Shown in pieces: positions 26,103 to 33,687 of a DNA stretch of 64,000 bases. This DNA is from Pantoea sp. WMus005. GTDB taxonomy: Bacteria; Pseudomonadota; Gammaproteobacteria; Enterobacterales; Enterobacteriaceae. Location of the stretch: NCBI RefSeq assembly GCF_013415305.1, contig NZ_JACBXU010000003.1:124001-188000 (forward strand). The letters are read 5' to 3'. Position numbers and translations under genes: made by a program. The notes under the pieces are model-generated. The model made no database searches, had not been told where the DNA came from, and worked only from the letters and a program-made list of their open reading frames with translations. Within the stretch, counting starts at the first letter, position 1. Each line of letters starts with the position of its first letter.

Positions 26103-26873
26103 TTAAACTTTAAACCGCGCAGGTGTGGTGCCAAACACCCTGCGAAACAACGCAATAAAGGCACTTACATTGTCATACCCAAGCTCCAGTGCAACTGTCG
26201 TCACTTGCTTACCCGTAGCCAGAAGTTCAAGAGCCTTGAGTAACCGTATGCGCTGTCGCCATTCATTAAAGCTAAAACCGGTTTCAGCACTGAATCGACG
26301 TGTAAGTGTGCGTGATGACACTCCCGCCCAGTATGCCCATTCCTCCAGTCTCCGACCGTCGTCTGGGTTATCTGACAGCGCCTGTGCAACTCTGAGGAGC
26401 CGAATATCCTGCGGCATTGGCAGCCCAAGATTAACCTTAGGAAGAGTTCCTATTTCATCGAGGATAACGCCAGATAAGCGTTTTTGAGGCGCATTAAGCT
26501 CTGCATTCTTCCATGAGGCTGCTCGTGTTATCGCCTCACGCAGCAGATTTGTGACTGAGAGGACAGCAGGCTTATCAGGTAATTCGCCACAGGCCGCGGC
26601 AGATATATAAACACTCCATCCTGAATAGGGGCCGTGCGAGAGAAGACCATGCGGAACATTTGGAGGTATCCATACGGCATGCGTTGCCGGTACGACCCAG
26701 CGATAATTTTCGGCATCGATCGTAAGCAGCCCATGTTCAGCGCCGAGTAACTGTCCGCGAATGTGGTGGTGCCTTGATGTTTCCCTAATTGCATCAGACT
26801 TGCGAGCCGCGACAATCAAAGTGGGTCCATCTGAAGAAAGAGCCTGGGCTAATGGAATCAATGAATCAGTCAT
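26103..26873 (-). CDS. AraC family transcriptional regulator
   Basis: A 256-residue regulator with an N-terminal cupin-like sensor (HHHIRGQLLGAEHGLLTI, VPATHAVWIPPNVPHGL) and a C-terminal double helix-turn-helix (LEEWAYWAGVSSRTLTRRFSAE and VTTVALELGYDNVSAFIALF). The HHHxRGQL pattern is typical of the subfamily that controls exporters and detoxification genes. The start at 26873 begins MTDSLIPLAQ; ribosome binding sites are weak at this and at an ATG 24 codons earlier, so the start is uncertain. It is divergent from a SnoaL-like gene whose ATG is 93 bases away, a likely target. Confidence 0.88.
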   Translation of the reverse strand: MTDSLIPLAQALSSDGPTLIVAARKSDAIRETSRHHHIRGQLLGAEHGLLTIDAENYRWVVPATHAVWIPPNVPHGLLSHGPYSGWSVYISAAACGELPDKPAVLSVTNLLREAITRAASWKNAELNAPQKRLSGVILDEIGTLPKVNLGLPMPQDIRLLRVAQALSDNPDDGRRLEEWAYWAGVSSRTLTRRFSAETGFSFNEWRQRIRLLKALELLATGKQVTTVALELGYDNVSAFIALFRRVFGTTPARFKV

Positions 26874-26966
26874 ATTGGCATATTTGAGGTATTTGTTGTC
26901 TTTTATACCGTACCGAAGCCATTGAGTCGATTGTAGAGTACTCATAACTTTTACTGAGGACTGACC

Positions 26967-27359
26967 ATGACAATGATTTCTATTACTACCGTATTGGATG
27001 AGATTATCAACAAACAGGAGATGGCACTGGAGGTGATACTCAATCGCCATTTTAGTCCCGGTTATCGGCAGCGCACTGATAACAAGTGGGAGGGCTTAGA
27101 TAGCTTTGCCCGCCATGCACGTAAACTTCGGGAAATTCTGGCTTCCGGTAAAATTGAGGTGCACGACGAACTACGTAATGGGAATCTCTATGCAACCCGC
27201 CATCGTGTTCTGTTAAATAAGCGCAATGGTGAAAAAGTAGATATGGAGGTTTACATGTTTGCTGAAACAGATGATTCAGGGCGATTTATTCGTATCGAAG
27301 AAGCGACACTTATGCTTAAAGGTCTGGAAAGTGACCGTGACTTAGGTAGCGCCAGGTAA
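26967..27359 (+). CDS. SnoaL-like / NTF2-fold protein
   Basis: A 130-residue single-domain protein whose pattern fits the NTF2-like fold: an N-terminal helix (VLDEIINKQEMALEVILNRHF), the YRQRTDNKWEGLDSFARHARKLREIL segment, then alternating strands (KIEVHDELRNGNLYATRHRVLL, KVDMEVYMFAETDDSGRFIRIEEATL). Family members range from isomerases to binding proteins with no common reaction. GAGGA seven bases upstream supports the start. It pairs divergently with an AraC regulator and both are bracketed by copies of a palindromic repeat. Confidence 0.8.
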   Translation: MTMISITTVLDEIINKQEMALEVILNRHFSPGYRQRTDNKWEGLDSFARHARKLREILASGKIEVHDELRNGNLYATRHRVLLNKRNGEKVDMEVYMFAETDDSGRFIRIEEATLMLKGLESDRDLGSAR

Positions 27360-27376
27360 TCAAGTAATAAAGATTT

Positions 27377-27444
27377 TAATGTCCGCTTTTCGCTCATAGC
27401 AGACTACGCATTTGCAGACCTGCTTTATGCCAGTCGCGTGATTA
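27377..27444. repeat. Palindromic repeat, copy B
   Basis: A 68-bp element starting TAATGTCCGCTTTTCGCTCA and ending CAGTCGCGTGATTA. It shares the 16-base block GCTTTTCGCTCATAGC with copy C and the overall inverted layout, but its right end has diverged (TCGCGTGATTA instead of AAGCGTACATTA). It lies 17 bases after the SnoaL-like gene. Confidence 0.75.
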
Positions 27445-27747
27445 CCTGTATTCGGTTAGCGCAATAAGGCACCCGCTTTGACAACCAGGATTTCTCACGG
27501 TCAGCGTAAAGAGAGGGTGTGCGCGTTTAAACATCACTCCGCGCTTCAGCAACCGTAAACACACTGCGACTGAGCAGTGCCAGCGTTATTGGCGTGCCGC
27601 AGACCTTTTGCCCTCATCGCTGTGGGGGACCCGTGTGGCGCAGCCGGCTGACGATGATTTCCTAACACGAGGCATACATTGAGACGCATGAATGAAGACC
27701 CGTCATGCGTAACTTGCTGAGTCTGGCAGCCTTAAACGCTTCAAAGA
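27445..27747. other. Intergenic region without a recognised gene
   Basis: About 300 bases of relatively GC-rich sequence between the repeat and the small membrane protein. No frame with a ribosome binding site was found on either strand. It may be a remnant of a lost gene but I could not identify one. Confidence 0.35.
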
Positions 27748-28029
27748 TTAGTTGGCTTCGACGTTCAGCCGGTGACGATAATGTTTCAGGACAACGAGTG
27801 TCACGATCTGACTGTAAATAAATCCGCCCACCCCACCTGATATTACGGCGCCGACTATGCCGCCAACGTACGCTCCCACGCCAGCGAGGACTCCGCCGAG
27901 AACGAGACTACCCCAGGTCTGCCAGTGCCGGAAAGCCGATTTATACGCGCTACGCCAACGCCTTCCACGCTCCCGCCTGGATAAGTCTTTCAGTTCGGGG
28001 ATACTTTTGTAGGTCCAGTAGATTTTCAT
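27748..28029 (-). CDS. Small glycine-zipper membrane protein, 93 aa
   Basis: The N-terminal 37 residues are strongly basic (LSRRERGRRWRSAYKSAFRHW), followed by a glycine-zipper pair of helices (LVLGGVLAGVGAYVGGIVGAVISGGVGGFIYSQIVTL, in two turns) and a short basic tail. Glycine zippers of this kind insert in membranes and can oligomerise. No family assignment and the ribosome binding site is weak, so it is less certain as a gene. It stands alone between repeat copies B and C. Confidence 0.6.
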   Translation of the reverse strand: MKIYWTYKSIPELKDLSRRERGRRWRSAYKSAFRHWQTWGSLVLGGVLAGVGAYVGGIVGAVISGGVGGFIYSQIVTLVVLKHYRHRLNVEAN

Positions 28030-28097
28030 GGCGGAGTTCTCGTTCAGATGGTTAAGCGAAGGAAAACATAAAACGACGGCACAGGAAAGGTGCAGTC

Positions 28098-28167
28098 AAC
28101 ATCTGCTTTTCGCTCATAGCGGACTTTAGCCTGCCGAACGTCCGCTTTGTGCCAGAAGCGTACATTA
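28098..28167. repeat. Palindromic repeat, copy C (most complete)
   Basis: A 70-bp element: AACATCTGCTTTTCGCTCAT at the left, AGCGGAC near the centre-left, GTCCGCT centre-right, and AGAAGCGTACATTA at the right. Left and right ends are inverted copies (TAATGTCCGCTT-type ends, best read from copy B's left and copy C's right), and the internal GCGGAC and GTCCGC are also inverted to each other, so the element can fold. It is non-coding and resembles dispersed intergenic palindromic repeats. Confidence 0.75.
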
Positions 28168-28354
28168 CAAATAATGAGGTAGGTTGATACATAATGCTGG
28201 CCTGAAGTTATGACAAGCGATAGCGGTTGTTCTGTGTTGTCAGCAGCATTAAGGGAGGTCAGAGCCAGCTCCTCGTGTCGTTGCCATAAACGCTTGAGTA
28301 GACGTCGTGTCTTACCTGGCTTGAGGCTTTGACCCTGATTACCACAAGAAAATC

Positions 28355-28385
28355 ATCAGTTAATTAGCCACGCCCTTGCTATAGA
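28355..28385 (+). promoter_or_regulatory. Candidate TrpR operator and -10 before the aromatic permease
   Basis: CAGTTAATTAG (28357-28367) differs at two positions from the TrpR operator core CTAGTTAACTAG pattern. It overlaps the -35 region of a promoter with an extended -10 (TGC-TATAGA, 28380-28385). The downstream gene is a tryptophan/tyrosine-type permease, whose E. coli relative mtr is TrpR-controlled. The region 28168-28354 upstream holds an open minus-strand frame of about 60 codons without a start that I could not identify. Confidence 0.4.
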
Positions 28386-28427
28386 CGCTATCCTTCACCG
28401 CTAAATTTCACCCTTCAGGAAACCCCT

Positions 28428-29672
28428 ATGTCAGAAACAGCAATTTTGAGACGTTCCCCCTCGGTATTTTGGGGAGCGACCATCATTTGCGGCACGGTGG
28501 TTGGCGCTGGCATGTTCATCCTGCCAGTTGTGATGGCGGGAGCATGGTTTGGCTGGTCGTTACTGATACTGGCTTTCAGCTGGATCTGTATGTTGATTAG
28601 TGGCCTGATGTTTCACCGCGTGAGCCAGCATTTCCCTCTGGAAACCGGTTACGACAAAATCGTACGTGATTTATTAGGCCGCAGCTGGGCTGAAGTGAAT
28701 GGCCTGAGCCTTATTTTTGTACTGGGCATTTTGACGTATGCTTATATATCAGCGATCGGACCCGTTTATGACCACTCTCTGAGCAAGCTGACCGGCAAAA
28801 CGGTGTCATCTTCCGAAGCCAAAGTTATTTTAAGCGTGACGGTGGCCGCGATCGTCTGGTCAGGTACCAGCAGCATCGGCCGGATAATGTCTGTTCTGCT
28901 TGTCACAAAAATTATTTTGTTGCTGACTTTGTTTGGTGGATTATTAACCACCGTGAATGTGGACTACCTGTCAGACAGTCAAAATTCTTCGGGATCGTAC
29001 TGGCCCTATATGCTCGGCATCGTGCCATTCTGCCTCGCGTCATTCGGCTATCATGGAAACATTTCCGGGCTGATTAGCTATTACAGTGGCAATCACCAGC
29101 GTGTCAAAAGATGCCTGTGCACAGGCACAGCTATGGCGCTTGTTATCTACCTCTTCTGGATAATATGCACCATGGGTAACCTTCCCCGCTCAGCCTTTCC
29201 GGAGATTGCCAGTCAGGGTGGCGACATTGCCGCGCTGATGCACGCGTTTAGTCTGCGTGGTTATACGCCCGGGATGTCACTGCTGTTCTCGACGTTCTCA
29301 CATTTTGCCGTTATCTGTTCATTTGTGGGTGTCACGGCGGGCCTTGTGGACTACATCAGCGACCGCTTCGGTATTGCCACGACCCGAACAGGACGCCTCA
29401 AAGCCATAGCGATCACCTTCCTGCCGCCCTTGAGTTTATCTTTGCTTTTTCCCGCTGGGTTTGTCGCGGCAATTGGGTATGCCGGGTTACTCGCAACAAT
29501 ATGGGCAGTCATTGTGCCGGGGCTGCTACATCTGAAAATGAAATCCCGCCTTTCTTCCGGCTATCAAAGCAGCCAATGGGATGGGCTACAGTTGGGCATG
29601 ATAATGACATTCGCAGCCCTGAATACCCTGTCATGGACACTTAGTGAATTTGATTTACTGCCTGTGTTTTGA
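28428..29672 (+). CDS. Aromatic amino acid permease, Mtr/TnaB/TyrP family
   Basis: A 414-residue inner-membrane transporter of the hydroxy/aromatic amino acid permease family, the same length as E. coli Mtr. About eleven membrane segments are visible. The first carries the family signature GATIICGTVVGAGMFILPVV, followed by the conserved GWSLLILAFSWICM and, midway, LASFGYHGNISGLISYY, typical of Mtr and TnaB. It would import tryptophan (or tyrosine/indole) with protons. AGGAAACCCCT precedes the ATG. A TrpR-like operator upstream favours tryptophan. Which family member it is cannot be fixed from sequence alone. Confidence 0.9.
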   Translation: MSETAILRRSPSVFWGATIICGTVVGAGMFILPVVMAGAWFGWSLLILAFSWICMLISGLMFHRVSQHFPLETGYDKIVRDLLGRSWAEVNGLSLIFVLGILTYAYISAIGPVYDHSLSKLTGKTVSSSEAKVILSVTVAAIVWSGTSSIGRIMSVLLVTKIILLLTLFGGLLTTVNVDYLSDSQNSSGSYWPYMLGIVPFCLASFGYHGNISGLISYYSGNHQRVKRCLCTGTAMALVIYLFWIICTMGNLPRSAFPEIASQGGDIAALMHAFSLRGYTPGMSLLFSTFSHFAVICSFVGVTAGLVDYISDRFGIATTRTGRLKAIAITFLPPLSLSLLFPAGFVAAIGYAGLLATIWAVIVPGLLHLKMKSRLSSGYQSSQWDGLQLGMIMTFAALNTLSWTLSEFDLLPVF

Positions 29673-29823
29673 CGTCATCAGAATGCATTACTGGCATCAT
29701 CAATTCGCATATAGAGTAGCCGGGGATGCTGTTTAATATGAACCCTCTGAACAGCCGGTCAGGTCGCGTGTAGTCCTCACCTGCTGCTCCTGGTATAATG
29801 ATATTTTTGGCGAGGTTTACTGT

Positions 29824-30450
29824 ATGTCTTTATCTGCCCTCATGGCGTTTGCCCTGATAATGTCTGCCGGTATCGTAACTCCCGGCCCTACCGTACTGCT
29901 GGCTCTCAATAATGCGGCTCGTTTTGGCATCAGGCGGGCCTGCTGGGGCATTATTGGCGCTGCAGCAGCGGATATCCTTCTGGTTGCGCTGGTCGGACTG
30001 GGGCTTGGTGTTGTTTTAGCGGCTTCGGAAACGCTTTTTGTCACTCTGAAGTGGGTCGGTGCTGCATGGCTTGCTTATATCGGCCTGCGGATGTTGCTTT
30101 CTTCGGAAACGGCTTTGCCAGACGGTTCGGAAGCCACGGCTCCGACGCGAAGACTGCTTTTTTTTAAAAGCTTTTTTGTCGCTATGAGCAACCCTAAATA
30201 TTACATCTTCATGACTGCACTGCTTCCTCAGTTCGTCAGTACGGCACAGCCAGCGTTGCCGCAGTATGCAAGCCTGGCGGCAGTGATCGTTTCAATTGAT
30301 GTGGCAGTAATGTTGGGTTATGCCATGCTGGGTAAGAAATCCCTTCATCTTCTGAAAGCCCGTGGCATCAGATGGATGAACCGCATTAGCGGGTCGTTTC
30401 TGTTAGTCCTCGCCGGGTCTGTTGCTTTGTATCGTAAAAGCGGCACCTAA
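29824..30450 (+). CDS. LysE/RhtB family exporter
   Basis: A 208-residue inner-membrane exporter with six membrane segments. The family signature is at the N terminus (SAGIVTPGPTVLLALNNAARFGIRRACWGIIGAA), and the conserved FFKSFFVAMSNPKYYIFMTALLPQF and the C-terminal RWMNRISGSFLLVLAG follow. Members export amino acids such as lysine, threonine or homoserine lactone; the substrate here is unknown. GAGG eight bases before the ATG supports the start. It is a single gene with its own terminator. Confidence 0.92.
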   Translation: MSLSALMAFALIMSAGIVTPGPTVLLALNNAARFGIRRACWGIIGAAAADILLVALVGLGLGVVLAASETLFVTLKWVGAAWLAYIGLRMLLSSETALPDGSEATAPTRRLLFFKSFFVAMSNPKYYIFMTALLPQFVSTAQPALPQYASLAAVIVSIDVAVMLGYAMLGKKSLHLLKARGIRWMNRISGSFLLVLAGSVALYRKSGT

Positions 30451-30464
30451 GCTTCTGTCGAGAT

Positions 30465-30489
30465 AAAAGCCGCCATCAGGCGGCTTTTT
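30465..30489. terminator. Bidirectional-type terminator after the LysE exporter
   Basis: AAAAGCCGCC (30465-30474), ATCA loop, GGCGGCTTTTT (30479-30489). The A run on the left and T run on the right make it usable from both strands. Confidence 0.9.
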
Positions 30490-30690
30490 CGCCCTGTGTC
30501 GGCTTACCACTTTTAGCGCAGATAACCCTGCGTGTCTGTCAGCGGTTTGCCAGAAGCTGATGTGGTAAACGCGGTCAGATCTGATGCGAGCTTTGCACAT
30601 CAACAATTCGGTTTCTGTTTAATTAAAGAGCACACTTCCGGGACCAGACCAGTCAATGTGCTATTAAACCGACTAGCGCAATAATGATCG

Positions 30691-31857
30691 TTAAAGGCGC
30701 GAGGAGGCATCCAGCCGGACCTGCAGACGGCTTATGTTTTCAGTTATCTCAGCGGTTCTGTCCGCCAGTTCGCGAATTTCACTGGCAATGACGGAAAAGC
30801 CCCGCCCCTGTACCCCTGCTCTTGCGGCTTCAATGCTGGCGTTCAATGAGATGAGTTTGATTTGAGCAGCGATATTTGCATTTTCGGAGACCAAATCAGC
30901 AATTTCACTGACAGAGGCCGCAGCCTCATGCCTTCGCTGACGTTCATGCTCAGCCTGGGCTTCCCGGTCTTTCAGTGTCTGGATATCAATCAGGGCCCCG
31001 ACCGCCCGCAAAGGTACGCCGTCTTTGTCGCGTCGGGTCTGACCGCGGGCCCGGAACCATCGATAATTGCCGTTTTTGAGTTTAACGCGGTAGTCAACGT
31101 CATAACCTGTTGCGCCTGAATGATCGTTAAGGTGTTTTATAAAGGCATCCAGCGTGTGATGGCTGTCGTCCGGGTGTAGACGCGAAGCCCAGCTGTCTAT
31201 CACATCAGGAAACTCTTCAACAGTTTCGAATCCGAGCAGTTTCCTGAACTGTGGAGACCACCAGAACACATTTTTCGGATGTAAGGGGTCACCATTAATA
31301 ATCTGAAGATCCCAGAGGCCGTCATTCAGCATTTCACGTGACAGGTTGAAACGGGTCATGGCAATGTCGTATTCACTTTCGTGCGCAACATCATCGTTAA
31401 TGTTCAGCAACATTCCTGTCAGTCTTTGACTCTGGCTGTCCGGGTTGCGCTCACGTTTTACAGCCACCTGAAACCACTCATAACTTCCGCCCGCTGTCTT
31501 AAAACGGCATTTTTGCTTTACGTCGCGAGAAACAGGGGCCTGCGTGTTTCGTAAAAGATGCCTGAAATGGCTTTTATCTTCTTCATGAACAAGGGAACAG
31601 AGCGCTGAGAGCGTCGTGGTATTACTGCTTCCACGTGACAAACCTAACGACGCTGCCGATGAAATCCATAGCGGCGTGCTCTCGTTAATGTCTTTACCCT
31701 CACATATCCATAACACTTCTGGCAGCAGGGCCAAAAAGCTGTCCAGACGTTCGGGTAGCTGACTACGTGGCTGGAACTCTTCAATTAACACTTCAGGCAC
31801 TGTGGATGAAATGACCTCTGCGGCGGAGGGTGATTTTTTGAATAATTTACCTAACAT
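30691..31857 (-). CDS. Soluble PAS-PAS methyl-accepting chemotaxis-like protein
   Basis: A 388-residue protein without membrane segments or HAMP domain. Two PAS domains (about 60-170 and 180-300, the second with FWWSPQFRKLLGFE, LHPDDSHHTLDAF and YRWFRARGQTRRD) precede a short receptor signalling tip of about 60 residues: IKLISLNASIEAARAGVQGRGFSVIASEIRELADRTAEI (in parts, the diagnostic EAARAGxQGRGF core). The rest of the normal long antiparallel coiled coil is missing, so it is a truncated or minimal receptor. The start at 31857 has GGGAG five bases upstream. A sigma-28-like -10 upstream suggests co-regulation with motility. Confidence 0.88.
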   Translation of the reverse strand: MLGKLFKKSPSAAEVISSTVPEVLIEEFQPRSQLPERLDSFLALLPEVLWICEGKDINESTPLWISSAASLGLSRGSSNTTTLSALCSLVHEEDKSHFRHLLRNTQAPVSRDVKQKCRFKTAGGSYEWFQVAVKRERNPDSQSQRLTGMLLNINDDVAHESEYDIAMTRFNLSREMLNDGLWDLQIINGDPLHPKNVFWWSPQFRKLLGFETVEEFPDVIDSWASRLHPDDSHHTLDAFIKHLNDHSGATGYDVDYRVKLKNGNYRWFRARGQTRRDKDGVPLRAVGALIDIQTLKDREAQAEHERQRRHEAAASVSEIADLVSENANIAAQIKLISLNASIEAARAGVQGRGFSVIASEIRELADRTAEITENISRLQVRLDASSRL

Positions 31858-31894
31858 GACGGCTCCCGGTGAGAAAAAATAAATAACAGTCATG

Positions 31895-31923
31895 TTATCG
31901 GCCATATCACAGCTTATATAAGC
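31895..31923 (-). promoter_or_regulatory. Possible sigma-28 promoter and palindrome before the PAS-MCP gene
   Basis: On the minus strand GCCGATAA (plus-strand 31895-31902) is identical to the FliA -10, 37 bases before the start codon. The -35 is poor (TATA at 14 bases instead of TAAA at 15). A perfect 12-bp palindrome GCTTATATAAGC (31912-31923) overlaps the -35 and might be an operator. Confidence 0.4.
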
Positions 31924-32149
31924 GAGATAAATCGTTAAATTTTCTATTGTTTGTTTTAGCGGCATGGGCTGCAGATGATTTAATGCAAGGCCCGGCGCTG
32001 CACGCGGTTATGGGAAGCCGGTCTCTTTTAAAACAGAGAACAGAAGCATTCCAGGGCTACACGATGTGATGTGATGATAAAAAAACAGAACGGAATGCCT
32101 GTTTAATAAGTGGCTTACGAGAGTCAGAGCGGCTGATTGCTGCAGAAAA

Positions 32150-32182
32150 ATATAATGACGGGATACGCAATGGTATCCCGTC
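32150..32182 (-). terminator. Terminator after the formaldehyde dehydrogenase-like gene
   Basis: A perfect 10-bp stem, GACGGGATAC and GTATCCCGTC (32157-32182, 6-base loop), is followed on the minus strand by ATTATATTTTT. It lies 45 bases after the minus-strand gene stop. Confidence 0.8.
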
Positions 32183-32227
32183 GGCACTTCAGCATTTCTG
32201 TGGTTTTTGCTTACCGGCCAACTTATG

Positions 32228-33361
32228 TTATGGCTTCAGGATAACCTTCGTCCATCCTTCATCGCGGTCGTCAAAATGCTTATATCCCGCAGGCGCTTCT
32301 GCAAGCGAAAGACGGTGTGAGATTATGTCTCCCGGGCTGGCTTTACCTTGATGAATCAGACGTGACAACTGACGATTATAGGCTTTGACATTAGCCTGAC
32401 CGGTGCGGATTGCCTGTCCTTTAAACCAGAAACTCCCGAAATCAAAGGGCATCTTACCTTCTTTGGCAAGGTCCGAAGAAGCTCCCGGATCCTGAGGGAC
32501 AAATACGCCAACGACACCAATTCCCCCGGTTGCTTTCGTTGACGTAACGAGACTGTTCATGGTGACTGAATTGTCTTCATGGCCATGTTTGTTACAGCAC
32601 TGATAACCTACACATTCACAGCCACAGTCGGTGCCACGCCCGTCCGTCAGGTCGAGAATTTTTTGTACGGCTTCATCACCAACGGCATTGATGGCCGTTG
32701 CCCCCAGTTTCTCTGCCAGCGCTAAACGGTCTTTATGTGTATCCACAACAAATACCTGTGAAGCCCCTTTTATGATGGCTGAGTGTGCAGCCATCAAACC
32801 CACCGGCCCCGCGCCATAAATGGCAACGCTTTCGCCAGGCTTTAATCCGGCAAGTTCTGTTGCATGCCAGCCGGTAGGGAAAATGTCCGAGAGCATCACA
32901 TAGTCATCTTCTTTTTCTGCTGCGTCAGGCGGTAGCACGAGGCAGTTAAAGTCTGCAAAAGGAACCCGAAGCAGTTCCGCCTGGCCGCCTTCCCAGGAGC
33001 CCATTTCAGCAAACCCATAGGCCGCTCCCGCGGTACCTGGATTGGCGGTAAGGCAATATCCCGTCAGACCTTTTTCACAATTCTCGCAAAAACCGCATCC
33101 GATATTGAACGGCAGACAGACATAGTCACCGACCTTAATACGCTCAACACCCGAGCCAATTTCAACCACCTCACCCATGTTTTCGTGCCCCAGAATACGT
33201 CCCTGCTCAAAGCTGGTCCGGCCCTCATACATGTGCAGGTCAGACCCACAGATGTTAGTGGTGGTAATGCGGACAAGGACATCTGTAGGACGAACAATTT
33301 TCGCATCAGGTACGTCTTTAACTTTTACGTCATAGGGACCGTTGTAGATTACTGCTTTCAT
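32228..33361 (-). CDS. Glutathione-independent formaldehyde dehydrogenase-like zinc enzyme
   Basis: A 377-residue medium-chain zinc alcohol dehydrogenase of the PFDH (glutathione-independent) branch. Catalytic zinc ligands are Cys in NICGSDLHMYEGR and His in GHENMGEVVEIG; the structural zinc site is CGFCENCEKGLTGYC; the nucleotide-binding motif is GAGPVGLMAA. The insert GCECVGYQCCNKHGHEDN is typical of this branch. It would oxidise formaldehyde or other aldehydes with NAD+. The start at 33361 has AGGAG seven bases upstream; upstream in-frame codons are not supported. It is a single gene between two terminators. Confidence 0.92.
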   Translation of the reverse strand: MKAVIYNGPYDVKVKDVPDAKIVRPTDVLVRITTTNICGSDLHMYEGRTSFEQGRILGHENMGEVVEIGSGVERIKVGDYVCLPFNIGCGFCENCEKGLTGYCLTANPGTAGAAYGFAEMGSWEGGQAELLRVPFADFNCLVLPPDAAEKEDDYVMLSDIFPTGWHATELAGLKPGESVAIYGAGPVGLMAAHSAIIKGASQVFVVDTHKDRLALAEKLGATAINAVGDEAVQKILDLTDGRGTDCGCECVGYQCCNKHGHEDNSVTMNSLVTSTKATGGIGVVGVFVPQDPGASSDLAKEGKMPFDFGSFWFKGQAIRTGQANVKAYNRQLSRLIHQGKASPGDIISHRLSLAEAPAGYKHFDDRDEGWTKVILKP

Positions 33362-33600
33362 GATCTTCTCCTGCTTGCGTCCGGAAGTGGACTCTCTTCC
33401 GGCCGGGTGATTGTCAACTAAGCTTAGCTGCCATGGCTGATAACGCGATCGGCAGCACAGTAATCGGGATATTTCCTGGCTGGCTGTGTTGAAGCATGCT
33501 GATGCAGGGATGACGGACAAAGGCAGTCTGAGAAAGATGACGCTTCTGAATCCTGGTGGAGTCGGTGATTACCGGGAGTCCGAACAGTGTGAGTGCAGGT

Positions 33601-33639
33601 AAAAAAAAAGGTGAAATGAAAGTATTCAGTTCACCTTTT
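33601..33639 (-). terminator. Terminator after eptB
   Basis: A 10-bp perfect stem, AAAAGGTGAA (33606-33615) and TTCACCTTTT (33630-33639), with a 14-base loop; on the minus strand it runs into nine T residues. It ends eptB. The remaining sequence from 33362 to 33600 shows no gene. Confidence 0.85.
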
Positions 33640-33687
33640 CCTGATGATTTCATTTCTAGTCAAATCTTATAAGCGCTGACCACCCTT

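Noticed and set aside
28168..28354. Minus-strand open frame of about 60 codons (KPGKTRRLLKRLWQRHEELA) as a gene remnant
   Set aside because: It has no start codon with a ribosome binding site and I could not match it to any family; part of the longer frame is only the palindromic repeat read as codons.
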